In this document: positions 25,705-35,358 of the stretch, in pieces | Layout of the letters: every line of letters starts with the position of its first letter | Position numbering within the stretch: position 1 is the stretch's first letter | The notes under the pieces: model-generated | Told to the model about the DNA's origin: nothing | Databases searched by the model: none | Seen by the model: the letters and a program-made list of their open reading frames with translations, nothing else | DNA from: CAWBBA01 sp963729795 | Lineage (GTDB): Bacteria > Desulfobacterota > Desulfomonilia > Desulfomonilales > Desulfomonilaceae | DNA length: 64,000 nt | Direction: 5' to 3' | Assembly (NCBI GenBank): GCA_963729795.1 | Contig: CAVSPC010000012.1 | Location: 81,410-145,409 of the forward strand | Position numbers and translations under genes: made by a program

Positions 25705-27210
25705 TCATTCTTCCGGAGGATTCAGGGGCAAGTAAATCGTAAACGTGGTCCCCTTCCCCACTTCACTTGCAACATCGATTCTGCCACTATGCTCCCTTAT
25801 AAACCCGTAACAAATGCTCAGCCCGAGCCCCACTCCTTTCACCTCCTTCTTCGTGGTGAAGAAGGCATCAAATATTCTTTCCACGTTGTGCGGTGGTATC
25901 CCAACACCGGTGTCTCCGATTGTAACGGCAACGTTCGCAGGTTCAGGATCAAATCGGCTGCAGACCCGGAGTTCTCCTCCATTCGGCATTGCAGTATTTG
26001 CGTTAATAACCATGTTGATAAACACCTGTTTCAAATGGCTCCCCACTGCCATAATCGAGGGGAGTTCCCGGGCAAGATCCGTTATCACGCGTATGTTAAG
26101 GTTTTGGAACTGTTTCTCATAGAACAACAACGTCTCTTCGATAAGCTTGTTGATGTCGGTGAGACTCTTCTTCTCGTCGTCCGGCTTGAAGAACTTCAGC
26201 ATTTTTATTAGAAGACCTGAGGTCCGCTTGCACTCGTTATAGGCAAGGTCAAGGTATTTCTTACGTTCATGAGTGTCGGGCAGCGAGTCCTTTGTCAGTT
26301 CCAGGCAGTTCATGATACCGAAAATTGGATTGTTGAGCTCGTGAGCCAGTTGGGATGCCATTTTGCCCATGGCAGAGAGCCTTTCGGACTGAATCAATTG
26401 CCGTCGCAGGCGCTTCGCTTCTGTGATGTCGCGCATGAGTCCCTGGTAACTCACAACCTCTCCTTCATCGTTCTTCGTGGCATAACCACTCATGGATACA
26501 TCCCGGACGGTCCCATCCTTTCGAGCTATTTGCAGTTCGTAATCATTGACCTCGCCTTCTCCGGTGATTTTCCCGCGGAAAACGATTACATCGTCCGCGT
26601 TCACGCATAGATCGCGGTAATAATTCATTCCCAAGAATTCTTCCCGAGCATAGCCTATGATATTCAAGAGGGCCGGATTGCAATCGGTTACCGTTCCCTT
26701 GGCATCGGCAATGAAGACTCCATCCCGGATGCTATTGAAAAGGTCTCTGTATTTGGTCTCAGACTCCGCCAGTTGGTCTCGCATCAGCTTTTCTTGAGTG
26801 CAGTCCACAACGAAGCCGCGATATCCGCCAATATTTCCGTCTTTGTCTCTCCACACGTAACTGGATAGGCTCACGTAAATTAGTCTTCCCTCCTTACGCC
26901 TGAAGGTGCCTTCATATCCCCTGACAAACCCGTGCTCCTCAATTATCGCTTGGAATTTGGGTCTGTCCTCGTCATTGCCCCACAACTGAGTGTTAAGGTC
27001 TATTGCGAGCACTTCCTGTTTAGTCGAATAGCCGAGCATGTTGACCAAAGCGTCGTTACAATCTATGAACTGTCCTTCCCGGGTAGAAATGTAAAATCCG
27101 TCTCTTGCCTCCGCAAAGAATTCCTTTTTATTGCGCTCGATATCGAGAAGCCGTTGCTCAATCTCCTCATCGCTCATTTTGTTGATCGAAAGAGCATTCC
27201 GATCAGACAT
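25705..27210 (-). CDS. PAS-domain sensor histidine kinase
   Basis: A 501-residue cytoplasmic kinase with no transmembrane segment. Two PAS domains occupy roughly residues 25-145 and 150-270 (EFFAEARDGFYISTREGQFIDC and DGVFIADAKGTVTDCN). A HisKA region with the H-box MASQLAHELNNPIFG follows, then the ATPase domain (NMVINANTAMP, GDTGVGIPP, GVGLGLSICYGFI). PAS domains here could sense redox state or a small molecule; the cofactor is unknown. GGAGG precedes the ATG. It closes the operon that begins with a response regulator at 36843, 100 bases after metF, so the two likely form one two-component system bracketing the redox enzymes. Confidence 0.9.
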   Translation of the reverse strand: MSDRNALSINKMSDEEIEQRLLDIERNKKEFFAEARDGFYISTREGQFIDCNDALVNMLGYSTKQEVLAIDLNTQLWGNDEDRPKFQAIIEEHGFVRGYEGTFRRKEGRLIYVSLSSYVWRDKDGNIGGYRGFVVDCTQEKLMRDQLAESETKYRDLFNSIRDGVFIADAKGTVTDCNPALLNIIGYAREEFLGMNYYRDLCVNADDVIVFRGKITGEGEVNDYELQIARKDGTVRDVSMSGYATKNDEGEVVSYQGLMRDITEAKRLRRQLIQSERLSAMGKMASQLAHELNNPIFGIMNCLELTKDSLPDTHERKKYLDLAYNECKRTSGLLIKMLKFFKPDDEKKSLTDINKLIEETLLFYEKQFQNLNIRVITDLARELPSIMAVGSHLKQVFINMVINANTAMPNGGELRVCSRFDPEPANVAVTIGDTGVGIPPHNVERIFDAFFTTKKEVKGVGLGLSICYGFIREHSGRIDVASEVGKGTTFTIYLPLNPPEE

Positions 27211-27309
27211 GAGAGCCTCCAGGCTCGTCCGCCACGGTTTGGAAGGGTTTCACGAGGATGCCTCAAGTCAACGAGGCCCCCCCGGACGATGATCGGACAA
27301 ATCCTTAAT

Positions 27310-28188
27310 TTACTGGGCCAGATCGAGAATGCGGGGAACGACCTCCTCCTTCCCTATGGCCATGATGTGGACTCCGTCAGCGATCTTCTCCTTCCGGATG
27401 GTTTTGATCATACGTGCCGCGATTTGTATCCCCGTTTCCAGGGCCTTGCCTTTCGGTGCGCCGGCCAATTCGTCGATAAGGGCATCGGGAACGAATATAC
27501 CGGGCACATTCTTGTTCATGAACTTGGCCATCGGTGCGCTGGTAAGGAGCACGATGCCTGCGAGAATCTTGACCTTGAATTTCCTGGCATAATCCATGAA
27601 GCTTCTAAAATTATTGAGATCGTAAATCGCTTGGGTTTGTATAAAATCAGCCCCTGCGTCGATCTTTTTTTCGAATTTTATTAACTGCGGTTCCAGTGGC
27701 CGGGCCTCGGGCGTGACGATGGCTCCTTTAATGAAACGAGGAACGCCATCCAAAGAGTTGCCTGCCAAATCCTTTCCGTCCGACAACGTATGGAGAGCAT
27801 CCAGCAACTGCACAGAATCGAGATCGAAAACGCCTTTGGCCTCCTTGTGATCACCAACGACAACAGCGTCGCCGGTGAGGCACAGAACGTTGTATATGCC
27901 TCGGCTGTAGGCGAAGAAAAGATCGGCCTGCAGGGCCAAGCGGTTGCGATCGCGGCAGGTCATCTGGAGAATGGGCTCGCCTCCCATTTCCTTGACCAGA
28001 AGGGCTCCTCCTAAAGAGGGGTATCTCAGTACCGAGCTTTGATTGTCGGTAATGTTCATCGCATCCACACGGTCCTTGAGTAACGCGATGTGATGCTTCA
28101 TAGGCTCGATGTTGACCCCCTTGGGAGGCCCTATCTCCGCAGTCACAACGAACTTTCCGGAATCGAGAGCTTCCTTGAACCGGCTCAT
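27310..28188 (-). CDS. metF: methylenetetrahydrofolate reductase (MetF)
   Basis: A TIM-barrel flavoprotein of about 292 residues: FVVTAEIGPPKGVN at the N-terminus holds the family's catalytic glutamate region, CRDRNRLALQADLFFAY and NVLCLTGDAVVVGDH line the flavin site, and GADFIQTQAIYDLNNF the folate side. It reduces methylene-THF to methyl-THF, or the reverse in an oxidative Wood-Ljungdahl pathway. The start at 28188 (MSRFKEAL) has AAAGGGGG upstream; the frame extends to 28233 without a better site. It follows MetV by 45 bases. MetF of this type lacks its own NADH site and usually depends on MetV and a redox partner, which the neighbouring NuoF/E/G-like genes could provide. Confidence 0.92.
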   Translation of the reverse strand: MSRFKEALDSGKFVVTAEIGPPKGVNIEPMKHHIALLKDRVDAMNITDNQSSVLRYPSLGGALLVKEMGGEPILQMTCRDRNRLALQADLFFAYSRGIYNVLCLTGDAVVVGDHKEAKGVFDLDSVQLLDALHTLSDGKDLAGNSLDGVPRFIKGAIVTPEARPLEPQLIKFEKKIDAGADFIQTQAIYDLNNFRSFMDYARKFKVKILAGIVLLTSAPMAKFMNKNVPGIFVPDALIDELAGAPKGKALETGIQIAARMIKTIRKEKIADGVHIMAIGKEEVVPRILDLAQ

Positions 28189-28233
28189 GCGAGGCCCCCT
28201 TTCTTGCTCGCGACACACCGACTGAATGCCCAT

Positions 28234-28905
28234 CTACTGCCTATCAGCCTCCCCAGGCGAAAGTACCAGATCCATGATGCCAGGCCGCAGGACAGCGTTG
28301 TGATTTTTGGCAGGATGGTACCTTTTCATGCGGTCAAGCCGCCCCTGACTCTGCAGCCTGTTGTAGATAACCGTCCAAGCGCACTGCCTTCCGTCGCCAA
28401 CCTCACACATCCCCTCGTTTGTTCCTCCGCAAGGACCATTGAGGAGCCCTTTGTGGCAAAGCGTCACAGGGCAAATTCCCCCCGTGTCGGCCAGCACGCA
28501 CTGCCCACATTGCATGCAGATCTCTGAATAGCGCCCGGCCGGCCCTTCTTTTCCCATGAAGAGTGTGTCGAGCGCCGGCACCACAGGTTTCTTGAGCTGC
28601 GAAGCAGCAGTCTGGACGCCAAATGCGCACGACATGACCAGAACGGCGTCTGCGGCACCAAGTGAATCCTTAAAAGCGAGTTTCATCTCTTCGGTCACTT
28701 CGTCGCATGCTGTAGGTGGAACCGCAGTCCCGGTAACGATCTTTCCCGCACCTGTCAGTTTCTCGGCCATCGTCGCCACTTCTTCAATTCCACCGGTGTG
28801 ACACAAAGTGGCACAAGTCCCGCAGCCGGTGATGAATATGCTGACGTCGTCCGTCAGGCTCTCCAGGATTTGCTCGAAGGTTTTTTGTCGGGTAATAGTC
28901 TTCAT
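28234..28905 (-). CDS. metV: MetV, zinc/iron-sulfur partner of methylene-THF reductase
   Basis: A 223-residue cysteine-rich protein of the methylene-THF-reductase C-terminal/MetV family. It has CGTCATLCHTGG near residue 28 and a C-terminal cluster of cysteines (ICMQCGQC, GGICPVTLCHKG, GPCGGTNEGMCEV). In acetogens MetV forms a tight complex with MetF and links it to the electron donor. GAGG lies upstream of the ATG. It sits between the NuoF::GltD fusion (28 bases upstream) and metF in the same direction, which is the strongest hint that the flavoprotein feeds MetFV. All family cysteines I can recognise are present. Confidence 0.9.
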   Translation of the reverse strand: MKTITRQKTFEQILESLTDDVSIFITGCGTCATLCHTGGIEEVATMAEKLTGAGKIVTGTAVPPTACDEVTEEMKLAFKDSLGAADAVLVMSCAFGVQTAASQLKKPVVPALDTLFMGKEGPAGRYSEICMQCGQCVLADTGGICPVTLCHKGLLNGPCGGTNEGMCEVGDGRQCAWTVIYNRLQSQGRLDRMKRYHPAKNHNAVLRPGIMDLVLSPGEADRQ

Positions 28906-28933
28906 GGCCGACCTCTATGAAGAAACAGTGCAT

Positions 28934-31900
28934 TTACAAGTCAGTGTCCGAGCGATTCTCTATCTCTCTCATACGTTCCAAGTCACATCTGAGACACCGC
29001 GAAGCTTCTATCCGGGCCTGGTCTTCGCTGAATCCAGTCTCCAGCTCACAGAAGCTCAATACCCGTTCTGCCGGACGCAGAGAGGGCATTTCGACTCTGG
29101 GTCTGGGCTGATCCAGTTCTTCAGGCCGCGGCGGTGGCTCAGGAATCAGGTGGTATTTTTCATCTGTGATGACAAGAGGCGCTTTGATACCTCCCAAATA
29201 GCGATCAATGCTCAATGCCGCTCGTCGGCCTGTAGCTATGGCATAGATAACCATGGACGGACCGGTCACAAAGTCTCCCCCGGCGAATATCCATGGGATA
29301 TTGGTACACAGCGTATCAGGATCTACTCTAAGGGCACCCCATTTTACGCGCTCCAGTTGAGAATCTGCGGGGAGGAAACTCAAGTCAGGGGCTTGTCCCA
29401 CTGCCGGGACCACCATGTCTGCCTCGAGGAGGAAGTCCGTCCCTTCAATTGGCAGTGGTTGCCGGCGTCCGGACTCGTCAGGTTCTGCAAGCTTCATCCG
29501 GATGAATCTCACGCCTGTCACCCTGCCATTGGACCTTTCGATTCTGGTAGGCGAAACCAGAAACTGAAACTCTATACCCTCCTCCTGGGCCTGATGGAAT
29601 TCGTACGGCGAAACAGGCATCTCTTCACTGGACCGCCGATACATGACGGTTACGTGTCGAGCCCCTTTGCGGAGTGCACTGCGGGCTGCATCTACTGCTG
29701 TGTTTCCGCCTCCGATTATGAGGACGCGGTTCCCGACGTGAACATGTTCTCCTGCTTTGACATCACGCAAAAGGTGAAGCCCATAGGAGAGTCCTTCGAT
29801 GCCTTCTTCTTCACCAGGAATACGTAACTCCTGGCTTCGGTGTGCTCCCGCCGCGACAAAGACTGCGTCATACCCCTCTGCCCGGAGATCTTCCAGGGTA
29901 TGGAATTGGTTAATGGCGCTATCGTAGAGGATTTCGACTCCCTTGGCCTGAATGTACTCAATTTCTCGGGCGAGTACGTCTTTGGGCAAGCGGAACTCCG
30001 GGAGAGCTACGTCTAGCATCCCTCCACCGTGGGAAAGCGCTTCAAACACAGTTGTTCTGTACCCCATCTTCGCCAGGAAGTAGGCGCAACTGAGGCCGGC
30101 CGGTCCGGCTCCAACTATGGCCACTCGCTGTTTCCTGGTAACGGGAAAGGGCTCCGGGGTCGCTTGATTCGCGTACGCCCAGTCGGCTGCAAAGCGCTTC
30201 AGATACCGAATCGACACCGGTTGATCCACTTCGCCTCTGCGGCATTTGCCCTCGCAGGGATGGTGGCAGATACGACCACACACTGCGGGGAACGGATTTC
30301 GTTCCCGGATAACATCTATCGCCTTTTCGTAATCACCCTGGCTGATAAACGCTACGTACGAGGGGACGTCGATTCCTGCGGGGCATGTGTGCTGGCACGG
30401 AGACAGGACTAGAGCTTCGCATACTCCGGCCGGGCACCTTTTTCTCAAGATATGGGCTTCGAATTCGTCGCGAAAGTACGTGAGGGCAGATAACACAGGA
30501 TTCGGACAAGTCTGTCCGAGTCCACACAGGCTGGTGCTTTTCACTAGACGTGCGATCCTTTCCAGCCTGTCCAAATCCTTCATAGTGCCCTCCCCTTTGG
30601 TGATCCTTGTGAGAATCTGCAGCATTTGCTTCGTTCCAATGCGGCAAGGGGAGCACTGTCCGCAGGATTCCTCAGCAGTAAACGAGACGAAATAACGGGC
30701 TACCTCCACCATGCAGGTGTTTTCATCCATAACCACCATGCCGCCGGATCCCATGATGGACCCCGCAGCCTGGAGCGAATCGTAATCAATGGGTAAATCA
30801 AGTAATTTGTGAGGTATGCATCCGCCTGAAGGACCGCCCATCTGGACTGCCTTGAACTGCCTGTTCTTTGGAATTCCTCCCCCTATATCGAAAATCACAT
30901 GTCGTATGGTGGCTCCCATCGGAACTTCGACCAGGCCCGTGTTGATGACCTTGCCGGTCAAGGAGAAGATCTTGGTTCCTTTTGATTTTTCAGTTCCTAG
31001 AGAAGCATAGACCTCTGTCCCCATCCGTATTGCCAAGGGGACGTTAGCCAGCGTTTCGACATTGTTGATCACAGTGGGACAGCCAAAGAGACCCTTTTGC
31101 GCAGGGAATGGCGGACGCGGGCGAGGCATTCCTCTGCGGCCCTCGATCGAGGCAATCAGCGCCGTCTCTTCGCCACATACAAAAGCTCCGGCTCCTTGAA
31201 ACAAGCGGATGTTAAAATCGAATCCGCTGCCGAGAATGTTCTCGCCCAAAAGCCCAAGTTGGCGGGCTTGCCCGAGTCCTGTTTCCAACCGCTCGACGGC
31301 CAAAGGATATTCTGCTCGGCAGTATATGTACCCTTCTCTCGCGCCGATGGCATAGGCAGCTATGATCATCCCTTCTATGACCAGATGAGGATTGCCTTCC
31401 AAGATCGACCGGTCCATGAATGCGCCCGGATCCCCTTCGTCGGCATTGCAGATAATGAATTTTCGGTCGCCTTTCGAGGCCCGAGCGTAGCGCCATTTAG
31501 ATCCAGTTGGAAAACCCGCACCGCCTCGGCCTCTTAATCCGGAGCGATCGATCGAATCTATAACTCGAGTGGGCTCCCATGAGGCGAGTACCTCTTCGAC
31601 GGCGCTGTAGCCATCATGAGAAATGGCATCTTCGATTGAAGTGGGATCGATGCGTCCGTTAAGAGAGAGAACCGTCCTCTGCTGCTGAGCATAGAAGGGC
31701 ACCTCCGACTCATAGAGAAATTTCTTCCCGTTTTCGAGGTCCGAGTACAGGAGCCTTCCAAGAATGTTGTACCTGACCACCGTCTCTTCGACCACTTCCC
31801 GCACATCTTCCGGCTTAAGGCCGGGATAAAAAATACGTCGGGGCCCGATGGTGACCAACGGTCCTCGCTCGCAAAAGCCTCGACATCCCACACGCTTTAC

Positions 31901-32086
31901 TTTCACCTTTCCGGCCAGCCCTTGCTTGTGGAGCTCTTCCTCTAGCTGTGCAATCACGTCCTCGGCTCCCCACGCCTGGCATCCTGTGCCGGAACACACA
32001 GCTATCTCGGTCACATTAGGATCAAGGTTGCGCTGGAGCGCCAGACGAAACTTCGTCAGATCGGCAAGGGAATTCAGACGTTCCAT
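28934..32086 (-). CDS. NuoF-like/GltD-like fusion flavoprotein
   Basis: A 1050-residue fusion. Residues 1-110 are a thioredoxin-like [2Fe-2S] domain with four cysteines (CSGTGCQAWG, GCRGFC). Residues about 180-560 are a NuoF core (RGRGGAGFPTGSKW, CNADEGDPGAF, CGEETALIASIEG) ending in the cluster site ESCGQCSPCRIGTKQM. From about 580 onward is a complete GltD/NfnB-like unit: CQHTCPAGIDVP and CGRICHHPCEGKC clusters, FAD fold VAIVGAGPAGLSCAYFLA, NADPH-type fold VLIIGGGNTAVDAARSAL and terminal GGDFVTGPSMVIYAIATGR. One chain thus offers both an NADH-type FMN site and a second pyridine-nucleotide FAD site, as needed for three-way electron exchange. It is intact and embedded in the metFV operon. Confidence 0.92.
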   Translation of the reverse strand: MERLNSLADLTKFRLALQRNLDPNVTEIAVCSGTGCQAWGAEDVIAQLEEELHKQGLAGKVKVKRVGCRGFCERGPLVTIGPRRIFYPGLKPEDVREVVEETVVRYNILGRLLYSDLENGKKFLYESEVPFYAQQQRTVLSLNGRIDPTSIEDAISHDGYSAVEEVLASWEPTRVIDSIDRSGLRGRGGAGFPTGSKWRYARASKGDRKFIICNADEGDPGAFMDRSILEGNPHLVIEGMIIAAYAIGAREGYIYCRAEYPLAVERLETGLGQARQLGLLGENILGSGFDFNIRLFQGAGAFVCGEETALIASIEGRRGMPRPRPPFPAQKGLFGCPTVINNVETLANVPLAIRMGTEVYASLGTEKSKGTKIFSLTGKVINTGLVEVPMGATIRHVIFDIGGGIPKNRQFKAVQMGGPSGGCIPHKLLDLPIDYDSLQAAGSIMGSGGMVVMDENTCMVEVARYFVSFTAEESCGQCSPCRIGTKQMLQILTRITKGEGTMKDLDRLERIARLVKSTSLCGLGQTCPNPVLSALTYFRDEFEAHILRKRCPAGVCEALVLSPCQHTCPAGIDVPSYVAFISQGDYEKAIDVIRERNPFPAVCGRICHHPCEGKCRRGEVDQPVSIRYLKRFAADWAYANQATPEPFPVTRKQRVAIVGAGPAGLSCAYFLAKMGYRTTVFEALSHGGGMLDVALPEFRLPKDVLAREIEYIQAKGVEILYDSAINQFHTLEDLRAEGYDAVFVAAGAHRSQELRIPGEEEGIEGLSYGLHLLRDVKAGEHVHVGNRVLIIGGGNTAVDAARSALRKGARHVTVMYRRSSEEMPVSPYEFHQAQEEGIEFQFLVSPTRIERSNGRVTGVRFIRMKLAEPDESGRRQPLPIEGTDFLLEADMVVPAVGQAPDLSFLPADSQLERVKWGALRVDPDTLCTNIPWIFAGGDFVTGPSMVIYAIATGRRAALSIDRYLGGIKAPLVITDEKYHLIPEPPPRPEELDQPRPRVEMPSLRPAERVLSFCELETGFSEDQARIEASRCLRCDLERMREIENRSDTDL

Positions 32087-32098
32087 GACGTCACCCTG

Positions 32099-32563
32099 TC
32101 AGGGTAGGTTCCTTAGGACAGCTTCTACCCTCCCGGCATTGAGCTTTCCGTAATAGGCTTTGTTAATGACCATAACAGGGCTCAAAGCGCAGGCCCCAAG
32201 ACATGCCACAGTCTCGAAGGTGAACCGCATGTCTTCCGAGGTTGCGCCGTCTTCTAGCCCGGTAAACTTTCGGACCGTTCGGTACACGGTTCTCCCGCCT
32301 CGAACGTGGCAAGCCGTTCCACGACAGACCCTGATGACGTTTTTCCCCCGGGGCGTGATGGTAAACTGGCTGTAAAAGCTAATTACTCCGGTGACCTCCG
32401 ATGGGAATATCTTTATGAACTTCGCTATAGGTTCCATCGTATCAGACGGAATGTATCCGAACTTTTCCTGAACCGCCTGAAGAACGGGGATAAGACTTTC
32501 GCGCACGGGTTGGAACTGTTTTAGGATTTCGTCTAAGAGCCCGATGTCCAATTCCTGTTCCAT
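32099..32563 (-). CDS. NuoE-like [2Fe-2S] subunit of the MetFV operon
   Basis: About 154 residues, with NuoE cysteines CRGTACHVRGG and CLGACALSP. It differs clearly from the NuoE at 15004. The start at 32563 (MEQELDIGLL) has a GGAGGAAGGG tract upstream and overlaps the nuoG-like stop by one base (TAATG), giving tight translational coupling; the longer frame to 32635 lies inside that gene. It ends 12 bases before the NuoF::GltD fusion. It probably carries electrons between the NuoF FMN and the NuoG-like subunit. Confidence 0.9.
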   Translation of the reverse strand: MEQELDIGLLDEILKQFQPVRESLIPVLQAVQEKFGYIPSDTMEPIAKFIKIFPSEVTGVISFYSQFTITPRGKNVIRVCRGTACHVRGGRTVYRTVRKFTGLEDGATSEDMRFTFETVACLGACALSPVMVINKAYYGKLNAGRVEAVLRNLP

Positions 32564-35217
32564 TACCCTTCCTCCCCTAATGAAACGGAAACATAGATAC
32601 GGTCCCAACCAGCAGGACAATATTCTTCCGGCCACGGTAGCAGTCTCTGGAAAATGTACCGCGGGCCGGCCGCAGGAATTACCAATCCGGACGCGGGAAC
32701 TTCGACGTCCTCAATTACCCGAGCCTTAACTTCACCGACCTCTGAGCCCAACCGGATCCAGCTCCCCTTTTTTGCCCCGACTCTTCGCATGTCGTTCGGA
32801 TTCATTCTTACAGATGCGATCTCCCCAATGCAGGCAAGCCTGGGAGACCTGCCGGAGAGCACTCCGTCCCCTGGATGAGCGGTTTGCGCTTCCGGATATA
32901 CTTTCCAAGGACGGCCGGGCGGGGGTTGCGGAGGAGCGGCGAATGAGTCAGGCGGTGGATATGCAACCCACTTTCGACCGCTGCAGGTTTTGGCGTATCC
33001 GCCATCATTCTCGGGATGGCCAAGCAAGATCCCTCCCACTTTTCCAACTGCCTCCCAGGTCAAGCTGCTCCACGCAGGGCACGTCCTTGTGATTTCTTCA
33101 AAAACCTCTCTTGCTGAAACAAAGTCCAGGGGGTATCCAAGCATGCCTGCAAGATCCAAAATGAAGCGAGCGGTTGGCCGGGCGTTCCCCGGAGGGTCAG
33201 AGAGCTTCGAGACACGTTGAACTCGACCTTCGGTGCTTACGTAGGTTCCGTCGGTCTCGGTAATTGCTGCGGTGGGGAATACTATGTGGGCGGTTTCTTC
33301 GCCTATCGCCCGAAACATGCCGGTGCGAACGACCAAATCAGGCAATGAAAGAGCCTTTTGCGTCCTCTGCGAATCAGGAAAAACAGCGAGAGGATCCACT
33401 CCCAGCAACAAAAGGGCCTTGAGTTCGCCCCTTTCAGCGGCTCGGATCATGCCCATGGCGTCCAGTCCTCGTTTCAAGGTCATGTCTGGCCTGCTCCACC
33501 TGTTTCGGAAAAACTCCAGGGCCTCGCGGTCCATTGACACGAGGGACCCCGGGAGCCTATCCGGCGCGCATCCCAGTTCCCAGGCCCCAACTTCGTTGCA
33601 CCCTTCAAACAGAAAAAGAACGTTGTCCGGCTGTCCACATAGGAGGGCAAGATCGACTAAAAGCCGGCTAAGAATATATCCCTGAGTGGCTCTGGCCACT
33701 CTCGAACCAAACAAGAAAATGGATTTCCGGCCTTTACCGATGAGCCTGGCCACTTGTTTGATCTCGCTTCTCACCGGGACCCCTCTCAATTGTCCCCTGA
33801 GGTCAGAGATGAATTCTTCGGCATTGAACACATTATTGAGAACAAAGGTTTCGTCGTGAAGATTGGCGGAGACGATTTCCGTCATCAATTGAGCCAGACC
33901 GAGAGGCAATTCGTCCATGCGTTCGCGCCAACGGATTCTGGCAAAAGAACTGAGCGAGGTCGTTACAGGATCAAGCTGGACGAGAGCCGCCCCGCGTTGA
34001 CTTACGGCTCGGCGAACATTACGAGCCACTACGGGATGGGTATAATCAGGCCTGGCCCCCATCAGTATTATAGTCTCGGCCTCCTGAATCCGCTCCAGTA
34101 GGGGCTCTAGAGGACGTATTCGGGACATGGATGCCGCAAGACCCTCTACAACGGGTCCGGAAGTAAACCTGGCGATAGAGTCAATATGCGGTGTTTTCAG
34201 GACAGCGCGGGCCAGTTTGACAGCGAGATAAATCTCCTCATTCGAGCACTGTGCACTCACCATGATTCCCACGCTGTCTGGGCCAAAGTCCTCGATCACT
34301 TGACCCAACCGGCCCGCTGTTTCTCCGAGGGCCTCATTCCACGAGACTTCTCGGAAACTCCTCGTTCCCTCCCGGATGAGCGGCTCTGCCAGTCTCTCCG
34401 CAGCTGACAGGGCATCCTGGCCGTAATGTCCCCTGACGCAAAGAGAAAGACTGTTTACAGGGGAGCCCGATACTCCCCTGGCCCCGACCACAACACGATC
34501 AATTAGCTCGTACTCCAGATGGCATCCGGTCCCGCAGTACGAACATATTCCCGGTGTCCGGACTTTTCCCGAGCTATACGAAGGCCGTCCTTTCTCCGAT
34601 AATGCGTCGGTAGGACAGATTGCAACACATGACCCGCAGTAATTGCACTCAGATTCGTCCAGCGACGAGCGGTGTGCCGTGCCGGGATGGCCCGAGTAAC
34701 CGCGGTCAATGTAGTCTATAGCACCCACCGCCTCGAAATCCCTGCACACCCGGATGCATCTGCCGCACAGGACACATTTCGTCAAATCCCGGACTACAAA
34801 GGGATTGAGTTCGGCCATATATCGCCAGCGTCTGACCGGCTCCATATCGGGGTCGCATATCCCATGCTCCTTTGCCAGGGATCGGAGAGCACATTCATTA
34901 CCTTTGTTGCAGATGACGCAAGCAGAAGGATGATCCGACAGAATGAGCTCCAGCACGCCTCGCCTAGCATTTACGGCGTTGGTGGAATGCGTGAGGATCT
35001 CCATCCCGTCGGCAATGGGAGTGACGCAGGAGGTAAACAACCTCCCGGTTTTTGCCTCTTCAACCAGGCACACCCTACATGCTCCGGAGTTTTGCAGGAG
35101 AGGATGGTGGCACAAAGTCGGTATTTCCACCCCAACTTGCTTTGCCAGATCCAAAATAGGCGTGCCGGGCGTTCCTGCAACTACTCGACCGTTAAGCGAT
35201 ATCGTGACGGTCTCCAC
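32563..35217 (-). CDS. NuoG/FdhA-like subunit of the MetFV operon
   Basis: About 884 residues with the same domain order as the NuoG-like protein at 17370: [2Fe-2S] ferredoxin (CHHPLLQNSGACRVC), His-Cys cluster (DHPSACVICNKGNEC), 4Fe-4S motifs (CVLCGRCIRVC, CNYCGSCVAICP) and a molybdopterin-oxidoreductase domain with CSYCGTGC and LCVRG. The position of the catalytic Cys/Sec of formate dehydrogenase reads ARFTSGPVVEGL, with Thr in its place, so formate dehydrogenase activity is unlikely. I start it at a GTG (35217) because GGAGG lies seven bases upstream; the longer frame to 35265 has no such site. It follows the second MetF homologue. Confidence 0.86.
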   Translation of the reverse strand: METVTISLNGRVVAGTPGTPILDLAKQVGVEIPTLCHHPLLQNSGACRVCLVEEAKTGRLFTSCVTPIADGMEILTHSTNAVNARRGVLELILSDHPSACVICNKGNECALRSLAKEHGICDPDMEPVRRWRYMAELNPFVVRDLTKCVLCGRCIRVCRDFEAVGAIDYIDRGYSGHPGTAHRSSLDESECNYCGSCVAICPTDALSEKGRPSYSSGKVRTPGICSYCGTGCHLEYELIDRVVVGARGVSGSPVNSLSLCVRGHYGQDALSAAERLAEPLIREGTRSFREVSWNEALGETAGRLGQVIEDFGPDSVGIMVSAQCSNEEIYLAVKLARAVLKTPHIDSIARFTSGPVVEGLAASMSRIRPLEPLLERIQEAETIILMGARPDYTHPVVARNVRRAVSQRGAALVQLDPVTTSLSSFARIRWRERMDELPLGLAQLMTEIVSANLHDETFVLNNVFNAEEFISDLRGQLRGVPVRSEIKQVARLIGKGRKSIFLFGSRVARATQGYILSRLLVDLALLCGQPDNVLFLFEGCNEVGAWELGCAPDRLPGSLVSMDREALEFFRNRWSRPDMTLKRGLDAMGMIRAAERGELKALLLLGVDPLAVFPDSQRTQKALSLPDLVVRTGMFRAIGEETAHIVFPTAAITETDGTYVSTEGRVQRVSKLSDPPGNARPTARFILDLAGMLGYPLDFVSAREVFEEITRTCPAWSSLTWEAVGKVGGILLGHPENDGGYAKTCSGRKWVAYPPPDSFAAPPQPPPGRPWKVYPEAQTAHPGDGVLSGRSPRLACIGEIASVRMNPNDMRRVGAKKGSWIRLGSEVGEVKARVIEDVEVPASGLVIPAAGPRYIFQRLLPWPEEYCPAGWDRIYVSVSLGEEG

Positions 35218-35358
35218 AATGGCCCTCCGTGTTTCGGAAACCTGGGGAAGAGGTTTACGCTGCAAGCCTTCGAGGTCCGTCCAACTGGATGGACAAAACG
35301 TCCTTGCCTGAAGACCACAGGCAAAGCCAGTCTTGTCAGTTGTTACCTTTCGGCAGCA

